DNA from: Xiphydria camelus
Lineage: Eukaryota > Arthropoda > Insecta > Hymenoptera > Xiphydriidae
Direction of reading: 5' to 3'
DNA: 64,000 bases
Assembly: GCA_963678675.1 (NCBI GenBank)
Contig: OY783199.1
Location: 24,301,546 to 24,365,545, forward strand
A model generated the notes under the pieces. The model made no database searches. It was not told the origin of the DNA and saw nothing but the letters and a program-made list of their open reading frames with translations. Positions 1-11,121 of the stretch are shown here, piece by piece. Every line of letters begins with the position of its first letter. Position 1 is the first letter of the stretch. A program made the position numbers and the translations under genes.

Positions 1-60
1 CCCGTACAAAAAATATTCCACCGCACATATATAGGTACCCCTATTGTGTATTACAGCTTT

Positions 61-325
61 GAAGAATATTTGACGTTTTCGCAAAAATTGAAATCTCTGA
101 AATCGATCGCTCGACCATGTTATCTTACGTATTTTTTTACGCTGATTATGAAAGTCACAGTTATTAGGTCGATATCTCAAAGGAAATATAAGATATCGGC
201 AATTTTATGTACCAAATAATCATTTTTCCACAAATAATAATCATCGATATTTCGGTGTTTCATTATTTTCGGAATCAGAATGAAAAAACACATCGAAATG
301 TTTATTTTCGCGAAAATTTGAAGAT
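61..325. repeat. Dispersed hairpin repeat, partial copy
   Basis: It contains the family landmarks TTGAAATCTCTGAAATCGAT, CGCTCGACCA, a TATTTTTT tract and ATATCTCAAAGGAAATATAA, followed by a degenerate inverted half. Other copies lie at 17863-18320, 29692-30030, 40740-42500 and 50317-50765. Bases 1-60 are AT-rich and unassigned. Confidence 0.65.
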
Positions 326-1782
326 ATTTTATATACGAAGTAAAATTATTTGTCAATTAAAGGACAGCCAATTAATAACATGATTGATTGACTCATCTTT
401 TTTTATCCGGGCGACGAACACACGAGGCATCCCGTCAAGAAACGAGCGACGCTTTCGCAATTGCTTCGCGATCTCACCTTTCCGATAAACTTCAGATTCG
501 ACATGTCGCGCGCGTTTATCGACGCACCGGCCGGCGCGCGTGTGTCGCCGTGAAATCGATAGGTCGCCAGGCAGCAGCTACGACGTGTCGTCACGAGAGT
601 CGAGATGTCGCAGCGCGGATCGGATGAAATTTTACGTTCGTTTTATCCGCCTTGCGCGGCTCGACCGCAGGAAATCGATACCTGTGTAGGCGCACACGAC
701 TTCTGTCGCAGTTGCGACGCCCCGGCGGCGTCGTGCGTACAGCGACGCGCCCCGCGACGTCGCCTCGCCGATTGGACGTACAGGGACGATCGATTCGCTC
801 GATCGTCATCTCGCCAATTTTCGGGGAGCGCCACGAGCGTGATGCGCACACCTACCGGCACACGCGCGTTACTGGGTCAAGTTCGACGCGGAAGTGCCGC
901 ACGGCGGAGAGGAATTCGCGCGCGCCGGCTTATCTCTCGCATTGCGCACGTCGCACGCTTTTATCGTCGAGTGGTGTACACGTACGCGCACCCACGCGAA
1001 ACTCGGCGTGCGTCAAACGCCACGACTGCCGGCACGAAGTGTCGCCGTGTTATTGAGCATCGGTCGATAAGAGTTGATTGCTTGTTTCGGCCACGACGCA
1101 ACGTTTCGCTCGTTTCGACGAGTTACACTCGTATACGGCGCACCGATCGCGACCGTGCTGAGAATACCTATACGGAGCGAGATTGAATTGGCGTGGAAAG
1201 ATCCGGGGCGGAACGATAGACGCTTTGGAATGAGAGAAAAATGAAGGAGAGCCATTGCGATCGTATTATCAATATTTCGTGTTAAATCGCGCCCTGTAGC
1301 CTTTGCAAAGAGCGAATTTCGATGTGATCGAAGCGTATCCACATCCCTGGCAAATATTTGCGCACGGCAGGGCCTTTAAACGCAAACAGACCTTCTCTAC
1401 TTTTATCGCAAGGCCGTCGGAGATTTTCAAATTCAACCTCAACCCGCGTCTGGACGAGCCTGTACTACCGAATTGTGTCGATCGGCAACCCTGTACGCGC
1501 GTCTCTCGAATATAGACACGGAAGCGCTGCAAATCCCCGTTCCGCGAACCAAACGGCAACGCGCTCACGACGCCTTCCCGTTCTCCCGGTGCATAACAGC
1601 GGAGCTCGCTCCCCCTCGTTGCGCATCGCACGCATGCTCGTTGCGTAAGAACCGCAAGAACGGTCGGTACAGCGTGCGCGCAGGCGCACCGACGATAACA
1701 ACGTCCAGCGGACGTTGCGAGCGTGCTGTTGTGCGGCGCGTTAATTCGTTTTTTAAGCAATTTCTTTAATCGCAGATTCGAA
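326..1782. other. Unassigned CpG-rich intergenic sequence
   Basis: Several overlapping frames on both strands (605-1186 and 1269-1760, for example) are Arg-rich low-complexity translations typical of GC-rich noncoding DNA. I see no gene or repeat. Confidence 0.5.
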
Positions 1783-2050
1783 AAATGTGGACAAAATTAT
1801 CGACCCAGTGTTTTGTCACTCTTCATTTTCGGCCTTATCTGAGTTGAAAAACAACATTTTGAAATGCAGCCACGTCATCGTGCCGTGGTGTGAGTCCATC
1901 TCTTTAACACTCGTTACTTGGCATGAGTGGTGCGTCTCTCTGGCGTTTCAATGACGTCACAATGTTGTAGAGAGAAACGCATTTCTAACTCGGCGGATAA
2001 TTTTATTTTTTCGGATATTTTCTTTTTCGCGCGATGCTGAATATGTGCGC
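1783..2050. repeat. Dispersed repeat with a TGACGTCA core, copy 1
   Basis: GATTCGAAAA, CTTCATTTTCG, ACGTCATCG, ACTCGTTACTTGG, ATGACGTCA and GTAGAGAGAAAC occur in the same order and orientation at 53712-54000. No terminal inverted repeats are evident. It could be a SINE, an old element or a conserved noncoding sequence. Confidence 0.6.
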
Positions 2051-2703
2051 ATGTTGCAAATTGAAATATGAATATTTGTTTTAATTGAAGACCGAATTCG
2101 AGCTACGCGCATATCTATACCGCGTGCTCAGATCTCCGTCGGCGATTCACCAGACGCAGAAACCGATCCGCCTCCGGGCGGATCTCCGACGACGCGCGGT
2201 ACCGGCCGAGTATTCGCTCGATTTCATTCATTTGCAGGATAATCGTCGTGTTCCTGTTTGCTGCTCAGGGTCGTCCGTTCTGCGTTCTCGGAGCACCAGC
2301 GGCGCACGGCGTGTCGGTATGCAGTCAAGGTCCGGAATCCCGCGGAGCGGTCCGGTTTGACGACGGATCGCGTGAGCCTAATTCGCCCTGATCACACAGG
2401 CGAGCGTCGTCGATGCGCGAGCCGCGCGGCACTCGGAGAACCTTCCGTGTTTTCGCGATCGCCGAAACCCGTCTCTTTCTTTCGAGCAGTTACTCGTGCG
2501 GATGGCGACCTTGACCGAGAAACCCCGCCACTGCCGATCCGCGAGGTTTTTCCAATCCGCCTATTCAATTGGAGTCGACCACTTGGTACGGAGCCGAGTA
2601 TCGCGAATGCGTCGGGAAATTTAAGCGCGCTACGCGGTAATAAAAGCGGTATTCATTTTTAACATAATTTCTTCACCAGTATAGCCGCACTTGTACCACG
2701 TGC
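2051..2703. other. Unassigned intergenic sequence
   Basis: GC-rich at 2090-2640. The frame 2258-2662 has no recognisable motif. I see nothing else. Confidence 0.5.
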
Positions 2704-2908
2704 GGCTGAACTTACTCGCCGGGGAAGAAACTCGAATCCCTATTATCTCATTATCTGTGTGTGTGAGCTTTTGGCTGATATTCGTATGATGCTTTTTTGA
2801 AGATTATAATTTTATGTATAATAAAGTCGTATATCGATGTAGGTCACACGTTCACGGATAATGAGATAATAGTGATAGAAGTTCCTTTCCTGGCGAGTAA
2901 GTTTAGCC
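2704..2908. mobile_element. 205-bp MITE, GGCTAAACTTACTCGCC family
   Basis: The left end GGCTGAACTTACTCGCC and the right end GGCGAGTAAGTTTAGCC are inverted. Sub-terminal TATTATCTCATTATC and GATAATGAGATAATA also pair. The centre reads GCTTTTGGCTGATATTCG and then GCTTTTTTGAAGATTA. It matches 57005-57283 without the 76-bp insert found there. Confidence 0.8.
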
Positions 2909-3003
2909 TCATATGGTATGTATGTAGCACATCTGGTGTCGTTCAGTCTTATGCCATTGTTTTCCAACACTAAAAGAATCGTCCATATGATCGCGAGTCA
3001 ACA
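2909..3003. mobile_element. F4 element, internal fragment
   Basis: GTAGCACATCTGGTGTCGTT, CAGTCTTATGCCATTGTT and AACACTAAAAG match the middle of the family at 20887-21038. Both termini are lost. Confidence 0.45.
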
Positions 3004-3508
3004 TAAGCATTGATGCGGTTATGTTAATATTTCCGTCACTTCGGCACGGGATGCTTTGGACTTTTACCGTCTTTGACGTTGTGATTTATAATCAACGCGA
3101 CCCGACGCTGATCCTTTTTGTCCGTTTCGAGGTCACGGACGACTTCTAGATGGCACTTATTTTTATGGACTGGTGGGCGTTACCGGGGACTGTCATTTAT
3201 AGAGCGTGGGCTGCAGGACGCAGGTTAACGTGCCACCGATTATTGACAGTCTTCATAAAAACTCGACGTAATTTAATGGACTTTTGAATTCCTCGAGAAT
3301 CCGACTGTATACGGAAGTGCGGATGTAATGCGAAGATGAGTTGCGAACGAGACTTACGCGTAGTATATCTGATAAGTATACATATGTGCAAGCGTCTATT
3401 ACTCGGCGCACGTATGACGTAATAGGACGAGTCTTTCGAACGCGGCGGCTCTCTGAAAGTCTCGTTGTGTCTCGTACGAAGTCTAGTGGAACGGTATATA
3501 CAATATTA
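3004..3508. other. Unassigned sequence before an F1 MITE
   Basis: No gene is seen. Short frames on the minus strand lack conserved features. Confidence 0.45.
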
Positions 3509-3756
3509 TACTGAGAAAACAAATTTCAGTCAATTTAACCAAAATCTTAGCGATGACGATCAAACTGTTTGGTGAAATATGGATCGTCCACCTGTTCGGT
3601 TAAACTGACCACTTTTTGGTTAGAATATCTAAACATTTCATTGGAATAACTAAATATTTAGCTCAACTGACCAGTATTGTGGTTGGAATAACTAAACGTC
3701 TCTCACACTAGATCCGTTTTGTAATTTCAACCTAATTAATTATTTTTCTTAGCGCA
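3509..3756. mobile_element. CACTGAG/GGTTAAA MITE (family F1), degenerate ends
   Basis: It begins CTGAGAAAACAAATTTCAGT and carries TTTAACCAAAATC, TGGTGAAATATGGATC, CCACTTTTTGGTTAG and CAGTATTGTGGTTGGAAT. It ends AACCTAATTAATTATTTTTC before a degraded terminus. The family consensus is built on repeated TTAACCAAA/TTTGGTTAA motifs. Confidence 0.65.
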
Positions 3757-4471
3757 CTTGCACGCGATCCTAGAATCGAGTTTAAGCTCGGATTCCCCGA
3801 TGGGAAGATCCTTGCGGAGGGATCGCGGGGGGGTTGTCGGTAATCGCAACAAAAATATCGAGACAAATAACCGAAGCACGCTACTGTGCGAGCCTCGGCG
3901 GGGTAGTCGCACACGCGTCGTGTGACGCAACGCGTAGTCGAATAGAAACGACCAAGTGAGGTTGCCCGACCGTTCGCACGGTTGTCCCTAGGACTTCGCG
4001 TGGAGCGCGGCCACGGTCACCGCGAGGCCTTCGCCCGCGCGTTACGCAATTGCGAGCGGCGCGCGCGAGCAACGTAGGTATAACGCAACGCGCCAACGCG
4101 CGTAGCTTCGGTAACAGTAATGCAACATCCGACCGCCCGATGCGCGGAGTGCCTGTGTATACGCGCGCGCTCCCATTCATGACGCGGCGTTAAGGCCAAA
4201 GACCTCGTCCAGCGCAGAGTTTTCGGTACACAGCGCGGCCCGCGTTTTTCAATAATTCCCGAGGGTGCATTCATTGAACATAATCGGAGGAGGTGCGTTT
4301 TATTAGTTGTTCACGTTTATCGTACATTTATTAAGCATTTGCTTCACACTTGCGATCATCGAATCATCGTCCTCGTTACGACGCAAGATTACATTTTGAA
4401 AAGATCGTTAGATACGCGAATTATATTTAAACCGAGTGGACAAATAATTTACTTTACTCTTGAAAACCGTC
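3757..4471. other. Unassigned CpG-rich sequence
   Basis: A GC-rich block with Arg-rich frames on the minus strand (3881-4180, 4017-4274). I see no gene. Confidence 0.5.
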
Positions 4472-4748
4472 GTTACACCGAGAGAAAAGGTTTAGTTGTA
4501 TACAAACCTGCGTGTGTGATAGAACACATTATTTGAGATAAATAGGAATTTATTCGCATCGAATAACATTCTATTTGAATTAAATGGATGTTTTGCATAT
4601 CTTTTTAATCGAGTACGAACCTAGTTCAACATCGATCGAATTCAAATAGACCTTTGTTCGATGCGAATAAATTCCTACTCATTTCGAATACATTTTTCCA
4701 CCACACACACAGGTTCGTATTCAACTAGACCTTTTCCCTGGGTGTAAC
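4472..4748. mobile_element. 277-bp MITE with GTTACACC ends
   Basis: The ends GTTACACCGAGAGAAAAGGT and ACCTTTTCCCTGGGTGTAAC are near-perfect inverted repeats. ATACAAACCTG and CAGGTTCGTAT pair further in, as do AGGAATTTATTCGCATCGAA and TTCGATGCGAATAAATTCCT. This is the only copy seen. Confidence 0.78.
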
Positions 4749-6539
4749 AATTCCACGCAGTCGACTTGCGAATAATTACACCTCCACCGGAAATTCATGC
4801 AAAAGTTACGGGCGAGTATGAACAGTCGCCGGGTTGAAATAACGGAATCGTGTGTATCGCGAACCGCGATGCGAAATTCCGCGACGCAGCTACAGTCGAC
4901 GCGCAAGTGTAGATCGAACCGCACGCCTCGCGCAATTAAAAACCCGCACCTCATCGATGCGAGCGGAGCGTAATGGGCCGCGATTCAATTAACGTCTTAT
5001 TGGGGGAAGCGTGCACGTGTGGCTTCTCGAAGTTTCGCGCGTATCGGCGAGAGCCTCCCTCGGCCCCTCTCTCCTCTGAGCGTCACGCAGCTCGCATACA
5101 CAATGCGGCTTCGTTAGCTTATCAGCCAGGCTCGTTGCCATAAAAAATCCACAACACGACCGCGGCTATACACGAGCTACGACTCGCATGCGGGTCGCGC
5201 GAAACACTGCGAAACATCGACTTCGACCGAGAAGTACGATCGAACTCTACTCGTCTCGCGAATTGTATCGAGGCGCGATCTATTTTTGACGGTGCTCCAA
5301 GACCGTAAAAGGAAAATAAACGTCAGGCGACTCGATTGACGCGGAACGCTCGGAACGGGAGATTGCAGTCGATCGGATCGAATCGGATGCATTTTTGCAT
5401 CGATGTGTGAATTTTAAGCGCGACGAGGAGGAATAATGTTTGTATTCGACAATTTCTTGCGGTTTCTTGAGTAGAATTGTGGAATGAAAAATACCGACAG
5501 CCCACACGGAGAAAAATAATGTGATGGTATAACGTTATTTAAGTTACCGTAACAAATAGTTGAGTTAAAATAGTGATAACAGATCGATTTGTCGTAATAA
5601 TAAACCGATTTGTCAACGTGACGAAAACGAAGAAAGAAAAGCTATGACTTTCATTTTAACCAAGGAAACCTGTAAACATTTTCATCCCACAGAAAAGTAT
5701 TTTTATTATCGTAACAAAAAATGCTGCTATAATAACTGACCTTCGATATTTTTACTAAGAAAAAAATTTTTTTTTTCCATGCAAGGGTCGTATTTATACT
5801 CGATCAGTCTTGATTTAAAAAATTAAAAAGACACGAAAATCCTCTATTAAAACGACGCCTAAGGACGCAGAGTTTCGTATCGGTCGATCGATCGGTTCGC
5901 CGGCGACACGATTGACCTTCCAGCGGCTCCTATAAATCGTTACGCAAATCGGACGTACAGCTGGCTCGTATCGTACTTCTTGCGCGGCTCGGGTGGGCCC
6001 CAACTCGTCCAAGGCTTTATCATTAGTGGGTCAGAAAGTGCGACATTGTTTTGCTTGGCTAGACACGAGTAATTGTTTGTTGATTTAGCCGGTTTCGGGT
6101 AGCCGTCCGCGCGTTGTCCGCCCGAGTACTCAACTCGAGTTCGTCGCGACGATAAGGGGAATCCGGTGCAGAGTTATCGCGCCTTCGAAACGACGACCCG
6201 CGCGTGACGGCCGCTTCCTTCGCGGGAGGGAAAGCCGATACGGGCGGGCCGCGGCGGAAAAGAACTCGCACGGCGAGATAATGGTCGAGTTCGCGGATTT
6301 CTCGGCTATCCGCGAAACGAGAATCGCGTTCGCGACGTCGAGCGGAATACGAATGACTTGGTACCCGAGGTCCGGAGCCTCTCCGGTGACGCTACTGGAG
6401 GAAAGGCGCGCGTCTCGTGACGTCCCGTAGCTCTTAATTATGGAAAAGCGACGACGACGACGAGGAGGGAGGAATTCGTAGCTTCTTTTCGACGCACTTT
6501 TCATACGGCGATTGTGTTTCGGGTATTCAGAAGCGATTT
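4749..6539. other. Intergenic sequence left of the F-box locus
   Basis: Apart from the possible decayed element at 5514-5790, this is mixed unique sequence. The frame 6130-6504 on the minus strand is low-complexity. I see no gene. Confidence 0.5.
5514..5790. mobile_element. Possible degenerate MITE
   Basis: ACACGGAGAAAAATAATGTG resembles a family terminus, and an AT-rich body with a terminal A/T tract before CCATG follows. The right end is too decayed for certainty, and no second copy was found. Confidence 0.3.
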
Positions 6540-6804
6540 TGGGAGGAATTCGAGCGATTCTCTCCTTTGGGCGATCGACTAAATAAGTCGGCTTTCAGCG
6601 TGTTTGGGCGCCGTGCGCGATCAACGTTAGATCTCTCTGCGGGGTCGTAAATCCCGCAAACACTCATTCGCGACACGGCTACTTACCAAACATACCGCAA
6701 GGCGGATTTAGCTCTCGGCTAATGATTTGGTGTGTAGTGAGGTGGATTTAAACCGAACGGTTAGGTCGAATGATTTGACACTGTACTCACCATATAACTA
6801 ATAG

Positions 6805-6810
6805 TATATT
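6805..6810 (-). terminator. Candidate poly(A) signal AATATA
   Basis: The minus strand reads AATATA about 145 bases after the stop codon at 6953-6955. No canonical AATAAA is obvious nearer. AATATA is a known weak variant of the signal. The inverted copy has AATATA at the matching place (11839-11844, plus strand), which favours function, but cleavage cannot be seen from sequence. Confidence 0.3.
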
Positions 6811-6952
6811 ATCGAATTAAAGAGATACAGTAATTTTAAACGAGTTAACCGGGGTTTACAAATAGTTGTTGCAAATACACTGTAGAAGCCACACACTACA
6901 CTTATTTACATTTACGAGTTACAAGGGATCGATTACTTCATCTATCTCTTGG

Positions 6953-8335
6953 TTACTGTGCGGTTGAATCTGAAATCATCTGCGGCCACGTGTCCTCGAA
7001 GAGAATTTTCAAGATTTCGACCCGCGTCTTTGGCAACGCGGTGAGGAGAAGCTTCTGCAGTTGAGGCAATCGCAAAGTCCCTATACTCGTCATATTCGGT
7101 AGCACCTTATCGTCTCCCTTTAAACCATCACCTTCTTCTATATCCTCGATCAACCTTAGGCAGGGTGATGATTTTGGAAATAGTATTACATCGCCCGTGA
7201 CCGGTTCGTTCATCTGCTGCATCAAGTACTTCGTTCTACTCAACGCCATCAGCCCGAAACCCCAGACGAAGTGCGTTAAGTTATTTGACAACTCCATGAC
7301 GCCACCGAGAACCATGTTGTTCGACGTGGCTGATTGCGATACATTACTCGGCATTATCAGTAGCCTTTTGATATTTTTGCAGTTCGCCAAGCATTTGTCG
7401 AAGCCGTTCTTCACGTCGAAGTTGACTAATTCCAATTGACTCAAATTGTTCAGCTTCGACACGCCCTCGAGTATGTCTAACGTACAACGGCTCGAAAATG
7501 GAGCTGCCTGCAGACTCAGACGTTTCAAATTGTGCAATTTCAGCAGCACCCGCGTGCCGAAATCTTCCGGGAATTCGGAATGAGACTGTCCGAGTTCAAG
7601 CGTTTCCAAGTTTGTTAACGATTCTAAAATGTCGATTCTCTTCATGTCGAGTCCATATATGGCCGTCATACTCAAATGAGTTAACTGAGTCAGCGTCTGC
7701 AAAGGCGAGAGATCTCCCTCGAACCATATCCCGTGTGTACAATTTCCGTGCAATTTTAGCTCCCGACAGCGCTTCAGATTTCCGACGGACTTCAAATTCA
7801 AAAAAAAGCCGCACTCTATCGACATTACACTAAACACCTCCAACTGCGGGCAGTTCCTGATTACTTTATCGATGACGACCGTGGAACACCAGCACAGCTC
7901 CAGCTTAACGAGACTCGTAAGCCTCGGTATTACGGACACGAATTTCTTCCAGATATGATGGTCGATCGCGAACTTCCTCTCGATCAGCATCTCCCTCAGA
8001 TCCAAATGTTGCGTGCCGCACTTCTTCAACGTTTCCGCGAATCCGTCCCAATCGGTAATCGTGCATCTACCCTTCATCCGCACCGTCTTCCACAGCGAGG
8101 GATGTACGACGACATCACGCCACATTCTACACACTTTCGCTGCTCGCACCAGGTCCTTAACTTTGAGATACTGGAAAATCTCCAACAAGACGTAGTAATC
8201 GGAAAGTATAAAGTGTTGCCGCTGTTCAGCCTCTGACTGAAATTGTCGCCTCTTCAAAGCCTCCTTGGATTTAGCGGATGGAGATTTTTCCACCGGCGGC
8301 GGTTGACTGCACCGTCCTGAGGCTGGTGGTAACAT
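6953..8335 (-). CDS. F-box / leucine-rich-repeat protein, single exon
   Basis: This is the only long frame with clear protein character, about 460 residues. A basic, Ser/Pro-rich N-terminus precedes an F-box at roughly residues 43-86 (ILSDYYVLLEIFQYLKVKDL, then VCRMWRDVV and LWKTV). Irregular leucine-rich repeats follow to near the C-terminus, such as LVKLELCWC, LTHLSMTAI, LETLELGQS, LKRLSLQAA, LSQLELVNF and LQKLLLTAL. By family knowledge, the F-box binds Skp1 in an SCF ubiquitin ligase and the repeats choose the substrate; the substrate is unknown here. I chose the ATG at 8333-8335 because it is the first ATG after the predicted transcription start near 8471 and has G at -3. The open frame continues to a GTG at 8470 after an upstream stop, so a 505-residue form needs a non-ATG start or an unseen upstream exon. 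There is no intron, so a retrogene origin is possible. The fold is confident; the orthologue is not identified. Confidence 0.88.
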   Translation of the reverse strand: MLPPASGRCSQPPPVEKSPSAKSKEALKRRQFQSEAEQRQHFILSDYYVLLEIFQYLKVKDLVRAAKVCRMWRDVVVHPSLWKTVRMKGRCTITDWDGFAETLKKCGTQHLDLREMLIERKFAIDHHIWKKFVSVIPRLTSLVKLELCWCSTVVIDKVIRNCPQLEVFSVMSIECGFFLNLKSVGNLKRCRELKLHGNCTHGIWFEGDLSPLQTLTQLTHLSMTAIYGLDMKRIDILESLTNLETLELGQSHSEFPEDFGTRVLLKLHNLKRLSLQAAPFSSRCTLDILEGVSKLNNLSQLELVNFDVKNGFDKCLANCKNIKRLLIMPSNVSQSATSNNMVLGGVMELSNNLTHFVWGFGLMALSRTKYLMQQMNEPVTGDVILFPKSSPCLRLIEDIEEGDGLKGDDKVLPNMTSIGTLRLPQLQKLLLTALPKTRVEILKILFEDTWPQMISDSTAQ

Positions 8336-8467
8336 CTCACTCTCGTCCGGCGGTGATCTCGTTTCTGATGATAGCGTATTAAGCTGAGATGAAGACGAAC
8401 CGTCTAATTGCGAGTTAGAGCGCTTGCACACCGAATGCACTGTACACGTGGTACTCTTCGTTTTATG

Positions 8468-8505
8468 CACTGATTAATACGCATTTGGTTGCTGAGCTTA
8501 TATAC
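8468..8505 (-). promoter_or_regulatory. TATA box and initiator of the F-box gene
   Basis: On the minus strand TATATAA lies at 8504-8498 and TCAGTG at 8473-8468. The A of the initiator (8471) is about 33 bases from the first T of the TATA box, a normal spacing. TCAGT matches the arthropod initiator consensus. No ATG lies between 8471 and the ATG at 8335, giving an inferred 5' leader of about 136 bases. The box and its surroundings have an inverted counterpart near 11617-11648. Confidence 0.6.
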
Positions 8506-8737
8506 TTTACATCTAATAGGTAGTGGGGATAGCGGAGGTGTGCCCCGATTGGCTAGGAGAGAAAGACATCAAAACAATAGATGACGTTGGGTAATTTCCG
8601 CGTCCCGGTTAACGGGCAAGGGTACCGTTGCTCGTACTTAGAATTAGTCGTAACGAGGGTTCAGGCTACGCGGGTGATGGAGCGATTCTCTTTACCTGAT
8701 AAGCCAGGTATCAGGTTTATCGGAACGGTCATCTATT

Positions 8738-8872
8738 GAGGCCCAGTTGTGCAACTCCGGTTTAACTATAGGTAATCCTTGGTTGGTTGCTATGATTCCA
8801 GCTTTGCTATTGGCTACTCCGTAGCAACTAATCAGAGATTATAGTTAAACCTGAGTTGTACAACTGGGCCTG
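8738..8872. mobile_element. 135-bp palindromic MITE inserted in arm A
   Basis: The ends are long imperfect inverted repeats starting AGGCCCAGTTGT and continuing through GGTTTAACTATA. The inner part also pairs (GGTTGC and GCAAC segments), so the element is almost wholly palindromic. It has no counterpart in arm B, so it probably inserted after the duplication, upstream of the F-box promoter. The target duplication is unclear. Confidence 0.7.
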
Positions 8873-9126
8873 AGCCCGTCATTTTTCTCCTTTACAAGGT
8901 TAACTTAATAGTCGACGGATAGCGGTATTGATTCCAATAAGGATTGCGGGAAACGGCTTATTTCGTCCCATCCGGTAACTAACCTTTCCGGGAAAGGTGC
9001 GAGACTGAAAGTGCATTTATAGCCTAGATTCGCTGAAGTGTACCGCCCGCATTATGTTGAAATTGACTCTAGATTAACGAGTTAAATATATCGCGGTATT
9101 ACTAATTACTAAGGGCCGCTAATCAG

Positions 9127-9154
9127 AATTCCGACCAACGTTTGTCGGAACACA
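9127..9154. promoter_or_regulatory. Conserved dyad element in arm A
   Basis: A 28-base block is identical in reverse complement to 11122-11149. Its core, 9129-9150, is an imperfect 22-base palindrome with TTCCGAC and GTCGGAA half-sites around AACGTT. Identity over 28 bases amid diverged flanks suggests constraint or a recent conversion tract. A homodimeric DNA-binding protein site is possible; no factor is assigned. Confidence 0.4.
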
Positions 9155-9160
9155 AGGAAA

Positions 9161-9652
9161 GAAAACGTAGCTAAATTTAGTTCCCGTTATCGGTCGTTAA
9201 ACCGCGGTGCTGCGGTCAACTCACGCGTGGCTGTATATATGGGAAAGCGTGTAAAGAAATCGCGCGGTGAGAAATTTTAATTTTAAACGTTGATAAGACA
9301 TTTCCGGTGGGTCCCAGGGAGAGATGACCGACTTTTCTGAACTGATATCCGTCATTCGATAGACATTTGGTATTTTTTTTTCATGAAAATAAACACGCGA
9401 CTTCATACCGTAGTGATTTTTTATTTGTTTAAGCCTTAGACGCATATATATATATATATAGGTAGGGTCTGCAGGACTCGGCAGTAAAAAAGAAATACTA
9501 CAACTCTCGTAATCGATAGTCGATTGGTCAACGTTTATTTTAATTTTCCGATGATAAATATGTTTAGTGCGATATGAAAAAGTATGTATTAAGTATATAA
9601 TATTTAACATTAGATATTTTCTTCGCTAAAAAAATCTTACATTTTATAACCG

Positions 9653-9713
<61 letters not shown>

Positions 9714-10660
9714 ATTATAATCTGTATTCGGGTCTGAGAGGCCCGACTTATACATAGGAATGACATTTTTTAGGCATGCATCTCAGGGTTAATTATGGTA
9801 TTAATCCGACGAGAGCTTAATTTCCTTCGCCGGTGTAAGGGACGATCCCATCTACGCTATATCCTCCTTGACTTGAGGCTAGGGTGCATGTGTCTCCCTC
9901 ACATACCTTCGTACATACATACATCCGTCGCGCCCCTACGAGGGCGGCTCGGCGAACGCCGCGCGCCGAAGGAAAATTCTTCGGCCCCGCGTGGTCGTTC
10001 GAGTGGAAAGAGGGACAAATCGTGTCACGCACGGTTTCGCTTTCGGTTCGCGAAGCTTGACCCACATAGTCGACGTGTCGTTCCTGCGCGTATACGAGTC
10101 TCGCGCTCCCGACGACTGCAGCGAGACCTCCGACCGATCGCTCGCGATTCGAGCGCGTTTCGACGGCGTGCTCACCGCGCGCGCCACGGCCTTACGTAGA
10201 GGCATCGCGGTTACGCGCGGCCGTCACGCCGTGCGTTCGCAGGGCGACGCTCGTAGCCTCAACTCCTTCCCCTCTCCCCGCGCGGTCACAACACGGGTGT
10301 CGGTCATTTTCTCACTTTCACGACTTCTTGCGGCGATAAATCCGCGCGTGTGGCGCCGGCCGTGGAACCTTGCGACCGTCGGCGAGCAAGGACTCAGAGA
10401 GCTTGCTGCCCATCATCCTTGATTTACACTGGATTAACCTGTCTCGTAATTTCTGTAATTGCTTCCTGGTAGGTACTGCTGGCGAACGGTCGGAGGAGTT
10501 GCAGTTGAGCGTGCGAGAGAGAGAGAATGAGAGAAGAACGATTCATTGGTACACACACAACGGCTCGTTGTTTAACTTCGACGACTTCTTTGCCATGGAG
10601 AATTTGCATCCATTCATCGCTACGGTATCTACGTTATTCGGATCAAAACGCGATGTTGTA
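9161..10660. other. Spacer between the inverted arms, left part
   Basis: AT-rich to about 9790 with two AT microsatellites, then a CpG-rich block at about 9940-10400 with Arg-rich frames. I see no gene. Confidence 0.5.
9655..9707. repeat. AT dinucleotide microsatellite
   Basis: About 26 uninterrupted AT repeats lie in the spacer between the inverted arms. A shorter TA run lies at about 9443-9460. Confidence 0.95.
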
Positions 10661-10897
10661 AACTGTACAAAAAAATTTGTATTAAATTTTATGTCATTGT
10701 ATATAATAAAGCTTTGTCATCCAATATGCGATTATGAACATTCATATACCCCGTTATAAAATTTATAAGGGAAATTTCATAAAAAGATGGATTCATTTTC
10801 ATAATTACAGAGTCTATTAATTTTCATAATCATATATTGGCAAAAAGTGTTAGATCTATGTAACAGTGTTTTAAAAATAAAAATTCTTTTTACGGTG
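10661..10897. mobile_element. 237-bp MITE, TTTGTATTAAATT family (F9)
   Basis: The left end AACTGTACAAAAAAATTTGT and the right end TTTTTACGGTG are TA-flanked. Motifs ATGCGATTATGAACATTCAT and ATACCCCGTTAT match 46346-46566 in reverse complement. It lies in the spacer between the arms of the inverted duplication. Confidence 0.7.
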
Positions 10898-11121
10898 TAC
10901 GAACACCGATCAGATATTCGCGGGTAAACACCTAAACGATAATCATGGTAGAGACGCGTATCATTGCGCGCCAATGACACATTTCCTCACTCCGACCTCG
11001 TAGTACATACATACATACAACTTGAATTCGAGTTCCCGTATTTCTCGCAATTCTTTTCCCCGTACTTCCTTCGGTTAATCGCGCAGCTTCCGCGCGCTTT
11101 ATCCAACAAGTGTGCTACCGG

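Larger units (their letters stand above)
6540..9160. repeat. Arm A of a diverged inverted duplication (carries the F-box gene)
   Basis: Blocks on both sides of the gene reappear in reverse complement in arm B. The 3' flank block 6600-6720 (with CGGGGTCGTAAATCCCGCA) matches 11946-12050. The block 6770-6830 (ACACTG..ACTCAC..ATA.AACTAAT) matches 11821-11880. The promoter block 8480-8560 (AGTGGGGATAGCG) matches 11580-11645. The distal block 9030-9160 matches 11118-11250. Excluding the inserted palindrome at 8738-8872, the promoter-side part is about as long as in arm B (roughly 530 against 520 bases). Alignment was by eye, so edges are approximate, especially the left one. Confidence 0.75.

Noticed and set aside
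8336..8470. N-terminal 45-codon extension of the F-box frame
   Set aside because: It begins with GTG and starts about one base after the predicted transcription start; probably 5' leader.
9564..9755. 63-codon frame with an Ile-Tyr run
   Set aside because: It is a translation of the AT microsatellite.
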